NCBI RefSeq assembly: GCF_003259365.1 | Contig: NZ_QLLY01000028.1 | Location: forward strand, 33,878-97,877 | Reading direction: 5' to 3' | Source: Streptomyces sp. PsTaAH-137 | GTDB taxonomy: Bacteria; Actinomycetota; Actinomycetes; Streptomycetales; Streptomycetaceae | Length of the DNA stretch: 64,000 nucleotides | In this document: in pieces, positions 7,683-16,855 of the stretch | How positions within the stretch are numbered: the stretch's first letter is position 1 | Layout: each line of letters begins with the position of its first letter | Program-made: the position numbers and the translations under genes | The notes under the pieces: generated by a model | The model's database searches: none | Told to the model about the DNA's origin: nothing | The model's input: the letters and a program-made list of their open reading frames with translations, nothing else

Positions 7683-10600
7683 GTGCGGGGCTACGAGAGC
7701 CAGGACGGCCGGCGGCCGGCTGAGACCGACCATCTCTCGCGGTTCGAAGCCGAGATGGAGCGGCTGAAGACCGAGCGGGAGAAGGCCGTCCAGCACGCCG
7801 AGGACCTGGGCTACCAGGTGGAGGTGTTGCGCGCCAAGCTGCACGAGGCGCGCCGCAGCCTCGCGTCCCGGCCTGCCTATGACGGGGCGGACATCGGCTA
7901 CCAGGCCGAGCAGCTGCTCCGTAATGCCCAGATCCAGGCGGAGCAGCTGCGCGCGGACGCCGAGCGCGAGCTGCGCGAGGCCCGGGCGCAGACCCAGCGC
8001 ATCCTCCAGGAGCACGCCGAGCAGCAGTCCCGGCTCCAGTCCGAGCTGCACACCGAGGCGGTCAACCGCAGGCAGCAGCTCGACCAGGAGCTGGCCGAGC
8101 GCCGCCGCACGGTCGAGACCCACGTCAACGAGAACGTGCAGTGGGCCGAGCAGCTGCGCGCCCGCACCGAGCAGCAGGCCCGCCGCCTGCTCGACGAGTC
8201 CCGCGCCGAGGCCGACCAGTCGCTGTCCGCCGCCCGCGCGGAGGCCGAGCGGGTCGCCGCCGAGGCCAGCCGCCGGCTGACCGGCGAGGCGGAGAGCGCC
8301 CGCGCCGAGGCCCAGGCGATCCTGGCCCGCGCCCGCCAGGACGCCGAGCGCCTGCTCAATGCCGCGTCGACGCAGGCCCAGGAGGCCACCGACCACGCCG
8401 AGCATCTGCGCTCCACCACGACCGCCGAGTCGGACACCGCGCGCCGCCAGGCCGGGGAGCTGAGCCGCGCCGCCGAGCAGAAGATCGCCGAGGCGGAGAC
8501 CGCGCTGCGCGAGGCCCGCGCCGAGGCCGACAAGGTCCTCAACGAGGCCAAGGACGCCGCGACCAAGCAGCTCGCGAGCGCCGAGTCGGCCAACGAGCAG
8601 CGGACGCGGACCGCGAAGGAGCAGGTCGCCCGCCTCGTCCAGGAGGCCACCAAGGAGGCCGAGACCACCAAGTCGGAGGCCGAGCAGGTCGTCGCCGACG
8701 CCAAGGCCGAGGCCGAGCAGCTGATCGCGACGGCCAAGGAGAAGGCCCGTACGGTCACCGCCGAGGAGACCGCCGGCGAGCTGGCGAAGGCCGCGCGCAC
8801 CGCCGAGGACGTGCTGAACAAGGCCGCCGACGAGGCCAAGTCGACGACGAAGGCCGCCGCCGAGGAGGCCGAGCGGATCCGCACCGAGGCGGAGTCCGAG
8901 GCGGACCGGCTGCGCGCCGAGGCGCACGACATCTCGGAGCAGCTCAAGGGCGCGGCCAAGGACGACACCAAGGAGTACCGGGCCAAGACGGTCGAGCTCC
9001 AGGAGGAGGCGCGCCGGCTGCGCGGCGAGGCCGAGCAGCTGCGGGCCGAGGCCGTCGAGGAGGGCGAGCGGATCCGGGCCGAGGCCCGCCGCGAGGCCGT
9101 CCAGCAGATCGAGGAGGCGGCCAGGACCGCCGAGCAGCTGCTCGCCAAGGCGAAGGCGGACGCGGACGAGCTGCGCAGCGGTGCCACGACCGAGGCCGAG
9201 CGGGTCCGCACCGAGGCCATCGAGCGCGCCACGGGCCTGCGCAAGCAGGCCGAGGAGACGCTGGAGCGCACCCGCGCCGAGGCCGAGAAGCACCGCGCCG
9301 AGGCCGACGAGCAGGCCGAGGCCACCCGCGCCGAGGCGGAGCGCGCCGCGCAGGCCCTCAAGGACGAGACCGAAGAGGCCATAAGGAACCGGCAGGACGA
9401 GGCGGCCCGCGAGCTGACCCGGCTGCACACCGAGGCCGAGGAGCGCCTCACGGCGTCGGAGACGACGCTGACGGACGCCCGGGCGGAGGCCGAGCGGCTG
9501 CGCCGGGAGGCGGCCGACGAGGGCGACCGGCTGCGCACCGAGGCGGCCGAGCGCGTACGGACCTTGCAGGCGCAGGCCGAGACGGAGGCCGAGCGGCTGC
9601 GCACCGAGGCCGCCGCCGACGCCTCGACGACCCGCTCCGAGGCGGAGAACGTCGCCGTACGGCTGCGGACCGAGGCCGCGACCGAGGCCGAGCGGCTCAA
9701 GACCGAGGCGCAGGAGTCCGCCGACCGGCTGCGCGCCGAGGCGCAGACCGCCGCCGAGCGGATCTCCGCCGAGGCCGCTGAGACGCTGGCCGCCGCGACC
9801 GAGGAGGCCGCCCGCCGGCGCCGCGAGGCCGAGGAGACGCTCGGCAGCGCCCGCCAGGAGGCCGACCAGGAGCGCGAGCGGGCCCGCGAGCGGAGCGAGG
9901 AGCTGCTGGCCGTCGCCCGCGCCCGGGTCGAGGAGGCGCAGACCGAGGCCACCCGGCTGGTCGAGGAGGCGGACCAGCGGGCCACCGAGCTCGTCTCCGC
10001 CGCCGAGCAGACCGCGCAGCAGGTGCGCGACTCCGTGTCGGGGCTGCAGGAGCAGGCTCAGGAGGAGATCGCGGGGCTGCGCTCGGCCGCCGAGCACGCG
10101 GCGGACCGCACCAAGCAGGAGGCGCAGGAGGAGGCCGACCGGGTCCGCTCCGACGCCTACGCGGAGCGCGAGCGCGCCGCCGAGGACGCGAACCGGCTGC
10201 GTTCCGAGGCCACCACCGAGGCGGAGGCCGCCAAGTCGCTGGCGGAGCACACCGTCTCGGAGGCGATCGCCGAGTCCGAGCGGCTGCGCGGCGAGGCCGC
10301 CGAGCACGCCCAGCGGGTCCGCACCGAGGTCTCCGACCTGCGTTCGGGCGCCGACCAGGACGCCTCGCGCACCCGCGCCGAGGCCCGCGAGGACGCCAAC
10401 CGCATCCGGTCGGACGCCGCCACGCAGGCCGACACCCTGATCGGCGAGGCGCGCACCGAGGCCGAGCGGCTGACGACGGAGACGAACACCGAGGCGGAGC
10501 GGGTCCGCGCGGAGTCCACCGCGGCGGCCGAGAAGCGCGTCGGCGACGCCACCACCGAGGCCGAGCGGCTGCGCACCGAGTCGGTCGCCCAGGCCGAGAA

Positions 10601-11597
10601 GCTGATCGCGGACGCGTCGGGCGACGCCGAGCGGCTGCGGGCCGAGGCGGCGGAGACGGTCGGCTCGGCGCAGCAGCACGCGGAGCGGATCCGTACCGAG
10701 TCCGAGCGTGTGAAGGCCGAGGCCGCCGAGGAGGCGGAGCGCCTCACGGCCGCCGCGCGCGACGAGGCGGAGCGCACCCTGGACGAGGCCCGCAAGGACG
10801 CGAACAAGCGCCGTACGGAGGCCGCCGAGCAGGTCGACACGCTCATCACGGAGTCCGCGGCCGAGGCCGACAAGCTGACGCGCGAGGCGCAGGAGACGGC
10901 GCAGAAGACGACCGCCGACGCCGAGGCGCAGGCCGACACGATGGTCGGCGCGGCCCGCACGGAGGCCGAGCGCCTGATGTCCGAGGCGACGGTCGAGGGC
11001 AATACGACGGTGGAGAAGGCCCGTACGGACGCGGACGAGCTCCTCGTCGGGGCCCGCCGGGACGCCACGCAGATAAGAGAGCGGGCCGAGGAGCTGCGCG
11101 ACCGCATCACGGGCGAGATCGAGGAGCTGCACGAGCGGGCTCGCCGCGAGTCGGCGGAAGCGATGAAGAACGCGGGCGAGCGCTGCGACGCCCTCGTCAA
11201 GGCGGCCGAGGAGCAGCTGGCCGAGGCCACCGCCAAGTCCAAGGACATCCTCAACGACGCCAACTCGGAGGCCGGCAAGGTCCGGATCGCCGCCGTGAAG
11301 AAGGCCGAGGGGCTGCTCAAGGAGGCCGAGCAGAAGAAGGCCGAGCTGACGCGCGAGGCGGAGAAGATCAGGGCCGACGCCGAGGAGGAGTCCACCGCCA
11401 TGATCGAGAAGGGTCAGCGCGACCTGGATGTCCTGGTCAGACGCCGCGAGGACATCAACGCCGAAATCTCCCGTGTCCAGGACGTGTTGGAAGCGTTGGA
11501 ATCTTTTGAGGCTCCGGGCTCGGGCAAGGACGGTGGCGTCAAGGCCGGCGCCGCCGCAGGGGCTACCCGATCGGGTGGCAAGGGCTCAGAGGGCTAG
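7683..11597 (+). CDS. scy: Scy, long coiled-coil polarity scaffold protein
   Basis: About 1304 residues from the GTG at 7683, which starts VRGYESQ; a GAAGGA ribosome site is at 7665-7670. An in-frame ATG at 7626 would add 19 residues. After an N-terminal DivIVA-like stretch (LSRFEAEMERLKTEREKA, then SYxGxDIGYQ-type sequence near 65-75) nearly the whole protein is coiled coil with hendecad-like repeats of the type AEAERLRTEA. Scy forms a scaffold at hyphal tips with DivIVA and FilP and controls where new tips emerge. Because of its biased composition it produces very long antisense open frames that are not genes. The filP gene follows directly. Confidence 0.95.
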   Translation: MRGYESQDGRRPAETDHLSRFEAEMERLKTEREKAVQHAEDLGYQVEVLRAKLHEARRSLASRPAYDGADIGYQAEQLLRNAQIQAEQLRADAERELREARAQTQRILQEHAEQQSRLQSELHTEAVNRRQQLDQELAERRRTVETHVNENVQWAEQLRARTEQQARRLLDESRAEADQSLSAARAEAERVAAEASRRLTGEAESARAEAQAILARARQDAERLLNAASTQAQEATDHAEHLRSTTTAESDTARRQAGELSRAAEQKIAEAETALREARAEADKVLNEAKDAATKQLASAESANEQRTRTAKEQVARLVQEATKEAETTKSEAEQVVADAKAEAEQLIATAKEKARTVTAEETAGELAKAARTAEDVLNKAADEAKSTTKAAAEEAERIRTEAESEADRLRAEAHDISEQLKGAAKDDTKEYRAKTVELQEEARRLRGEAEQLRAEAVEEGERIRAEARREAVQQIEEAARTAEQLLAKAKADADELRSGATTEAERVRTEAIERATGLRKQAEETLERTRAEAEKHRAEADEQAEATRAEAERAAQALKDETEEAIRNRQDEAARELTRLHTEAEERLTASETTLTDARAEAERLRREAADEGDRLRTEAAERVRTLQAQAETEAERLRTEAAADASTTRSEAENVAVRLRTEAATEAERLKTEAQESADRLRAEAQTAAERISAEAAETLAAATEEAARRRREAEETLGSARQEADQERERARERSEELLAVARARVEEAQTEATRLVEEADQRATELVSAAEQTAQQVRDSVSGLQEQAQEEIAGLRSAAEHAADRTKQEAQEEADRVRSDAYAERERAAEDANRLRSEATTEAEAAKSLAEHTVSEAIAESERLRGEAAEHAQRVRTEVSDLRSGADQDASRTRAEAREDANRIRSDAATQADTLIGEARTEAERLTTETNTEAERVRAESTAAAEKRVGDATTEAERLRTESVAQAEKLIADASGDAERLRAEAAETVGSAQQHAERIRTESERVKAEAAEEAERLTAAARDEAERTLDEARKDANKRRTEAAEQVDTLITESAAEADKLTREAQETAQKTTADAEAQADTMVGAARTEAERLMSEATVEGNTTVEKARTDADELLVGARRDATQIRERAEELRDRITGEIEELHERARRESAEAMKNAGERCDALVKAAEEQLAEATAKSKDILNDANSEAGKVRIAAVKKAEGLLKEAEQKKAELTREAEKIRADAEEESTAMIEKGQRDLDVLVRRREDINAEISRVQDVLEALESFEAPGSGKDGGVKAGAAAGATRSGGKGSEG

Positions 11598-11780
11598 CCA
11601 GGAGAGCAAGTTACGTGCTTGAAGAGGTCGTTCGGCCCTACTCCTGGCAAGTGATCAGCCGCTACGCCACTCAAAAGGGGTGTCATTCTCCAGATCAAAC
11701 CGGCATCTGCTCGATGACACGCCGCTTTGGCCCCTAGGATTCCCCTTATCACCTCACCGGTCTCATTCGACAGGAACCCC

Positions 11781-12716
11781 ATGAGCGACACTTCCCCCTA
11801 CGGCTTCGAGCTTGTGCGGCGTGGGTACGACCGCGCTCAGGTGGACGAACGAATCTCCAAGCTCGTCTCCGACCGTGACAGCGCTCTCGCTCGCATCACT
11901 GCTCTGGAAAAGCGCATCGAGGAACTCCACCTCGAGACACAGAACGCCCAGGCCCAGGTGAACGACGCGGAGCCGTCGTACGCCGGCCTCGGCGCGCGCG
12001 TCGAGAAGATCCTCCGCCTCGCCGAGGAGGAGGCCAAGGACCTGCGCGAGGAGGCCCGCCGGGCCGCCGAGCAGCACCGCGAGCTCGCCGAGTCCGCGGC
12101 TCAGCAGGTGCGCAACGACGCGGAGTCGTTCGCCGCCGAGCGCAAGGCCAAGGCCGAGGACGAGGGCGTCCGGATCGTCGAGAAGGCCAAGGGCGAGGCG
12201 TCCACGCTGCGCTCCGAGGCGCAGAAGGACGCGCAGTCCAAGCGCGAGGAGGCGGACGCCCTCTTCGAGGAGACCCGCGCCAAGGCCGCCCAGGCCGCCG
12301 CGGACTTCGAGACGAACCTGGCCAAGCGGCGCGAGCAGTCCGAGCGCGACCTGGCCTCGCGTCAGGCCAAGGCCGAGAAGCGCCTCGCGGAGATCGAGCA
12401 CCGCGCGGAGCAGCTCCGCCTGGAGGCCGAGAAGCTGCGCACGGACGCCGAGCGCCGCGCCCGTCAGACGGTGGAGACGGCCCAGCGCCAGGCCGAGGAC
12501 ATCGTGGCCGACGCGAACGCCAAGGCCGACCGGATCCGCTCGGAATCCGAGCGCGAGCTGGCGGCGCTCACCAACCGCCGCGACTCGATCAACGCCCAGC
12601 TGACGAACGTGCGCGAGATGCTGGCCACCCTCACGGGTGCGGCGGTCGCGGCCGCCGGTGCGCCGGTCGAGGACGAGCCGATCTCCCGCGGGGTCCCGGC
12701 GCAGCAGTCCCGCTGA
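11781..12716 (+). CDS. filP: FilP, intermediate-filament-like coiled-coil protein
   Basis: From ATG 11781 the product is 311 residues, the known FilP length. The N-terminus (SPYGFELVRRGYDRAQVDER) resembles the DivIVA lipid-binding region; residues from about 25 to 290 are coiled coil with repeats rich in Ala, Glu and Arg. FilP assembles into filaments that stiffen the hypha behind the growing tip and interacts with DivIVA and Scy. A 183-base gap separates it from scy and holds a TAGGAT element (11735-11740) that may be a -10 box, in line with an independent promoter. A 14-base-pair terminator follows the stop. Confidence 0.96.
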   Translation: MSDTSPYGFELVRRGYDRAQVDERISKLVSDRDSALARITALEKRIEELHLETQNAQAQVNDAEPSYAGLGARVEKILRLAEEEAKDLREEARRAAEQHRELAESAAQQVRNDAESFAAERKAKAEDEGVRIVEKAKGEASTLRSEAQKDAQSKREEADALFEETRAKAAQAAADFETNLAKRREQSERDLASRQAKAEKRLAEIEHRAEQLRLEAEKLRTDAERRARQTVETAQRQAEDIVADANAKADRIRSESERELAALTNRRDSINAQLTNVREMLATLTGAAVAAAGAPVEDEPISRGVPAQQSR

Positions 12717-12735
12717 TCACCCCGTACGTCACTCC

Positions 12736-12773
12736 GTAAGCCCCCTGCCCCAAACAAGTGGCAGGGGGCTTAC
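12736..12773. terminator. Terminator after filP
   Basis: A perfect 14-base inverted repeat (12736-12749 and 12760-12773, arm GTAAGCCCCCTGCC) with a 10-base AT-rich loop lies 20 bases after the filP stop. It lacks a T tract, as is common in Streptomyces. It also sits just before the ABC transporter start. Confidence 0.8.
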
Positions 12774-12793
12774 GCGCCCTCTAGCGTGGCCCC

Positions 12794-13789
12794 ATGATTG
12801 AGCTCGAGGGGCTGACGAAGCGTTACGGGGACAAGACCGCCGTCGACAACCTCACCTTCCAGGTCCGGCCGGGCATCGTCACGGGCTTCCTCGGTCCGAA
12901 CGGCGCGGGCAAGTCGACGACCATGCGCATGATGCTCGGGCTGGACAACCCCACGGCGGGCACGGTCCGGATCGACGGCAATCAGTACGCGCGGCTCAAG
13001 GACCCCCTCAAGTTCATCGGCGCGCTCCTCGACGCGAAGGCCATGCACGGCGGCCGCAGCGCGTACAACCATCTGCTCTGCCTCGCCCAGTCCAACGGCA
13101 TCCCCAGGAGCCGGGTGGACGAGGTCCTGGACACGGTCGGGCTGACCGCCGTGGCCAAGAAGAAGTCCAAGGGCTTCTCGCTCGGCATGGGCCAGCGGCT
13201 CGGTATCGCGGGCGCGCTCCTCGGCGACCCGCAGATCCTGATGTTCGACGAGCCGGTGAACGGTCTGGACCCCGAGGGCATCCACTGGATCCGCAATCTG
13301 ATGAAGTCCCTCGCGGCCGCGGGCCGTACGGTCTTCGTCTCCTCGCACCTGATGAGCGAGATGGCGCTCACCGCCGAGCACCTGGTGGTCATCGGGCAGG
13401 GCAGGCTCCTCGCCGACACCTCCATGGCGGACTTCATCCGGGAGAACTCGCGGTCGTTCGTGCGGCTGCGCTCGCCGCAGCGCGAGCGGCTCCTCGACGT
13501 CCTGCACGAGAACGGCATCACGGTCGTGGAGTCCGGCAACGGCACGCTGGAGGTCGACGGCGGCTCCCCCGAGCAGCTGGGCGAGCTGGCCGCGAGCCAC
13601 CAGTTGGTCCTGCACGAGCTGAGCCCGCAGCAGGCGTCCCTCGAAGAGGCCTTCATGCAGCTGACCGCCGGGTCGGTCGAGTACCACGCGCACTCCGGCG
13701 AGAGCGCGCCACCGCCCCCTCAGCAGCCGCAGCAGGATGCCTGGGGCGCGTCCTGGAACCGTGACAAGAACCAAGGGAAGGGGGCCTGA
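12794..13789 (+). CDS. ABC transporter ATP-binding protein (ABC-2 exporter)
   Basis: A 331-residue ATPase. Walker A is GPNGAGKST (about 36-44), the signature is SLGMGQRLGIAGALLGDP, Walker B is ILMFDEPVNGLDPEG, and the H-loop lies in VFVSSHLMSE. The C-terminal 90 residues are the accessory domain usual in exporters of the CcmA/YhcH type, ending in a Pro/Gln-rich tail. The permease follows after one base. Substrate cannot be predicted. It is a close paralogue of the ATPase at 15.6 kb, with near-identical core motifs. Confidence 0.92.
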   Translation: MIELEGLTKRYGDKTAVDNLTFQVRPGIVTGFLGPNGAGKSTTMRMMLGLDNPTAGTVRIDGNQYARLKDPLKFIGALLDAKAMHGGRSAYNHLLCLAQSNGIPRSRVDEVLDTVGLTAVAKKKSKGFSLGMGQRLGIAGALLGDPQILMFDEPVNGLDPEGIHWIRNLMKSLAAAGRTVFVSSHLMSEMALTAEHLVVIGQGRLLADTSMADFIRENSRSFVRLRSPQRERLLDVLHENGITVVESGNGTLEVDGGSPEQLGELAASHQLVLHELSPQQASLEEAFMQLTAGSVEYHAHSGESAPPPPQQPQQDAWGASWNRDKNQGKGA

Positions 13790-13790
13790 G

Positions 13791-14561
13791 ATGGCCGCGG
13801 CCCAGGTCCTCCGCTCCGAGTGGACCAAGATCAAGTCGGTCAACTCGACGGCCCTCACCCTCAGCCTCGCCGTCGTCGTCTCGGCCGGGCTCGGGATGCT
13901 CGTCAGCGCCCTGTCCAACAACGACTTCGACAACATGTCCCGCGAGAGCAGGCTGACGTTCGACCCGACCTACATCTCCTTCTCCGGGCTCTCCCTCGGG
14001 CAGCTGGCGATGGTGGTCTTCGGGGTCCTCGTCGTGGCCAGCGAGTACAGCACGGGCATGATCCGCACCTCGCTCGCGGCGGTTCCGCAGCGCGGCAGGT
14101 TCCTGTTCGGCAAGATCGCGGTGGCCTCGCTGCTCGTCCTGGCCGTCGCGCTGGTCACCAGCTTCGCGTCGTTCTTCCTCGGCCAGCTCATGCTCGGCGA
14201 CCACAGCACGGACCTCGGCGCCCCGAACGTGCTGCGCGCCGTCATCGGCGCCGCCGTCTACATGACGCTGGTGGCGATGTTCTCCATGGGCATCGCCACG
14301 ATGCTCCGCTCCCCCATGCTCTCGCTCGGCATCCTCATGCCGTTCTTCTTCCTGATCTCCCCGATCCTCGGCAGCGTCTCGGCGACGAAGAAGGTCGCCC
14401 AGTACTTCCCGGACCAGGCGGGCCAGCGCATCATGCAGGTCGTCACTCCGGCGAACGACGACGTGGCCTACGGCCCGTGGGGCGGCCTGGCGATCCTGCT
14501 GGTGTGGGTGGCGGCGGCACTACTGATCGGCTACGCGCTGCTGAAGAAGCGGGACGCGTAG
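13791..14561 (+). CDS. ABC-2 type transporter permease
   Basis: From ATG 13791 the permease has 256 residues, with six predicted membrane segments: the first after SEWTKIKSVNSTALTLS, others around LGQLAMVVFGVLVVASEY, VASLLVLAVALVTSFASFF, VIGAAVYMTLVAMFSMGIA, LGILMPFFFLISPILG and LAILLVWVAAALLIGYALL. The conserved VASEYSTGMIRTSLAAVPQR loop contacts the ATPase. It is translated with the upstream ATPase (gap of 1 base), together forming one exporter. The permease at 16.9 kb is a paralogue sharing the SEWTKI and SEY-GTGMIRT patterns. Confidence 0.9.
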   Translation: MAAAQVLRSEWTKIKSVNSTALTLSLAVVVSAGLGMLVSALSNNDFDNMSRESRLTFDPTYISFSGLSLGQLAMVVFGVLVVASEYSTGMIRTSLAAVPQRGRFLFGKIAVASLLVLAVALVTSFASFFLGQLMLGDHSTDLGAPNVLRAVIGAAVYMTLVAMFSMGIATMLRSPMLSLGILMPFFFLISPILGSVSATKKVAQYFPDQAGQRIMQVVTPANDDVAYGPWGGLAILLVWVAAALLIGYALLKKRDA

Positions 14562-14570
14562 CGTCCCGTC

Positions 14571-14724
14571 GGGGCGCGGGACTGTACCGATATGCGGCTC
14601 CGCCGCGCGGACGCGACCAGCACAAGCACCCCGCCAGGGGCGCGGGGAACTGCGCTCCCAGCCACCCACAACGGTCAGAGAACCACCGACCCAAGCCCCC
14701 TCAGGGGCGCGGGGAACTGCGCGA
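14571..14724. repeat. Cluster of three dispersed Streptomyces repeat units
   Basis: Between the first ABC operon and the next gene lie three related units: GGGGCGCGGGACTGTACCGA starting at 14571, followed by ATGCGGCTCCGCCGCG; AGGGGCGCGGGGAACTGCGC at 14636-14655; and CAGGGGCGCGGGGAACTGCG at 14703-14722. The last two match one arm of the terminator at 4486-4550. The units are all in the same orientation here, so no long hairpin forms. They resemble repeats scattered between genes of many Streptomyces genomes. Confidence 0.6.
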
Positions 14725-14767
14725 GAACCCCCACCGGACCGGCACGCACCCCCTAACCTGCGCCCCT

Positions 14768-15487
14768 ATGGCGCCAAAAATCCCAGCCCGTACCCTCAGG
14801 GCCCTCGGCTACGGCACACCCCCGGCCCTGGCCCCGCTCACCTACCCGGGCCGCCCGATCACGACCCCGGCCCTCCTCGTCGGCGACGAACTCCACGCCC
14901 TCCCGGCGGACGGCGCCCTGGACGACGTACTGAAGGAACGCACACCGGTCCTCGCCGTGGGCTCCAACGCCTCCCCCGCCCAGATCGCCCACAAGCTGAC
15001 CCGCCTGAACCTCCCGGTGCGGGTCCCCATGATCCCGGTCGAGACGCGCGGCATCGGCATCGGCTGCTCCGCCCACATCGGCCGCAACGGCTACGTGGCG
15101 GCGGCCCCCTACGACGCCCCGGGCGAGCAGCGCACCCTCGTCGTCACCTGGCTCGACGACGTCCAGCTCAAGGCGGTGGACGCGACCGAGCTGCCGAACT
15201 ACCGGAGGGTGGCGGTGCCGGACGCCCCGGTCCCGGGGCTGCAGTTCTACGTCAGCGAGTACGGGGTCCTGACCGACCCCGGGACCGGCGGAGCCCCGCG
15301 GCCCGGCGGCGGTGACCAGGCGGCGCTGCTCACCGCGCTCCTGCGCCACTCGCCCGCGCTGCTCGCCCTCCTCGGCCCGACCCCGCGGGACTGGGTGCGG
15401 CGTGCGGCCGCCTCCCCGGCCGCACGCGACGAGGGCACCCGGCTGCTCCGGGAAACCGGGTACCGGGCGGCCCACTGGCCCCTCTGA
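14768..15487 (+). CDS. Conserved protein of unknown function
   Basis: A 239-residue soluble protein beginning at ATG 14768. There is no signal peptide or membrane segment. The segment VLAVGSNASPAQIAHKL (about 59-75) looks like the glycine-rich substrate loop of gamma-glutamylcyclotransferase-like folds, but the rest is not clearly alignable, so this is only a hint. The C-terminal 50 residues contain an Ala/Leu-rich helix pair and end in RAAHWPL. It is isolated between two paralogous ABC-2 exporter operons, with its own short upstream region full of dispersed repeats. Confidence 0.75.
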   Translation: MAPKIPARTLRALGYGTPPALAPLTYPGRPITTPALLVGDELHALPADGALDDVLKERTPVLAVGSNASPAQIAHKLTRLNLPVRVPMIPVETRGIGIGCSAHIGRNGYVAAAPYDAPGEQRTLVVTWLDDVQLKAVDATELPNYRRVAVPDAPVPGLQFYVSEYGVLTDPGTGGAPRPGGGDQAALLTALLRHSPALLALLGPTPRDWVRRAAASPAARDEGTRLLRETGYRAAHWPL

Positions 15488-15619
15488 TCCCACCGATCCC
15501 TTTGCTCACTCTTGGCCGGAACCGTCAGCGCTCGGATACGCTCCTAACCCTTACGGGGGCGTCCGCCCCGACGTCCTGAACCGTTCAGAACCGTTCAGAC
15601 CTTCCGATGGGTGCGGAGA

Positions 15620-16855
15620 ATGATCGAGGCAGTCGGCCTGACGAAGCGCTACGGCGCGAAGACAGCCGTGTACAACCTTTCCTTCCAGGTCCGGCCGGGA
15701 ACCGTGACCGGCTTCCTGGGACCCAACGGCTCGGGCAAGTCGACGACGATGCGGATGATCCTCGGCCTCGACAAGCCGTCCCAGGGCCGCGTGACCATCG
15801 GCGGCCACCCGTACAGCGAACTGCCGAACGCGCCGCGCCAGGTCGGCGCGCTGCTCGACGCGAAGGCCGTGCACGGCGGCCGCACCGCCCGCAGCCACCT
15901 GCTGAGCCTGGCGCAGCTCTCCGGAATCCCGGCCCGCCGGGTCGACGAGGTGCTCGGCGTCGTGGGCCTCCAGGAGGTCGCGAGACGGCGTTCGAACGGG
16001 TTCTCGCTCGGTATGGGCCAGCGCCTCGGCATCGCGGCGGCGCTGCTCGGCGACCCTCAGGTGCTGCTCTTCGACGAGCCGGTCAACGGCCTGGACCCGG
16101 AGGGCATCCTCTGGGTCAGGAACCTGATGAAGTCGCTGGCCGCCGAGGGCCGTACGGTCTTCGTCTCCTCGCACCTGATGAGCGAGATGGCGCTGACCGC
16201 CGAGCACCTGATCGTGATCGGACGCGGACAGCTGCTCGCCGACATGAGCGTCCGGGACTTCATCGCCCACAACTCGGCCGGTTTCGCGCGCGTGCGCACC
16301 CCCGACACCGAGCCGGCCCAGCGCGAGAAGCTGAGCGCGGCGCTGACCGAGGCGGGCGGCCAGGTGCTGCCCGAGCCGGACGGCGGGCTGCGCGTGACGG
16401 GCCTGCCGCTCCCGCGGATCAGCGACCTCGCGCACGAGGCGGACGTACGGCTGTGGGAGCTGTCCCCGCACCAGGCCTCGCTGGAGGAGGCGTACATGCG
16501 GATGACGCAGGGCGCCGTCGACTACCGCTCCACGGTCGACCAGCGCGCGGGCCTGCAGCAGCCGCTCGCGCCCGGCATGATGCCGCCGCAGGCGCCGATG
16601 CCGGTGCCCGGCCAGGACCAGCCGGGCTGGTACGCCCCGCCGCCGCCCCAGGCGCAGCCGCAGCAGCCGCCGGCGCCGGCCGAGAACCCGTACGCCACTG
16701 CGCAGCCCCCGGCACCCGCGCCGGCCCTCCCGCCCGCACCGGCCCTCCCGGCCGCGCCGCCCGTCCCGGAGAACGCGACGGCCATCTTGAGCAAGCCGAC
16801 CCAGACGGACAAGCCGAACCAGACGGACGAGACGCAGAAGGACGACGCCCGATGA
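15620..16855 (+). CDS. ABC transporter ATP-binding protein with long Pro/Gln-rich tail
   Basis: From ATG 15620 (aligned with the paralogue start MIE-GLTKRYG; an alternative GTG is at 15611) the product is 411 residues. Walker A GPNGSGKST, signature SLGMGQRLG, Walker B LLFDEPVNGLDPEG and the SSHLMSEM H-loop are present. Residues after about 310 form an unusual low-complexity tail of Pro, Gln and Ala repeats, much longer than in its paralogue at 12.8 kb, ending in Asn/Gln/Thr-Asp repeats. The tail is probably disordered and cytoplasmic. The gene overlaps the permease by four bases. Confidence 0.92.
   Translation: MIEAVGLTKRYGAKTAVYNLSFQVRPGTVTGFLGPNGSGKSTTMRMILGLDKPSQGRVTIGGHPYSELPNAPRQVGALLDAKAVHGGRTARSHLLSLAQLSGIPARRVDEVLGVVGLQEVARRRSNGFSLGMGQRLGIAAALLGDPQVLLFDEPVNGLDPEGILWVRNLMKSLAAEGRTVFVSSHLMSEMALTAEHLIVIGRGQLLADMSVRDFIAHNSAGFARVRTPDTEPAQREKLSAALTEAGGQVLPEPDGGLRVTGLPLPRISDLAHEADVRLWELSPHQASLEEAYMRMTQGAVDYRSTVDQRAGLQQPLAPGMMPPQAPMPVPGQDQPGWYAPPPPQAQPQQPPAPAENPYATAQPPAPAPALPPAPALPAAPPVPENATAILSKPTQTDKPNQTDETQKDDAR

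Noticed and set aside
7134..11132. A 1332-residue open frame antisense to scy and mce, and a 695-residue one in another frame
   Set aside because: It is a Leu/Gly/Arg-rich shadow of the biased coiled-coil codons of scy; no domain, ribosome site or conserved start is visible.
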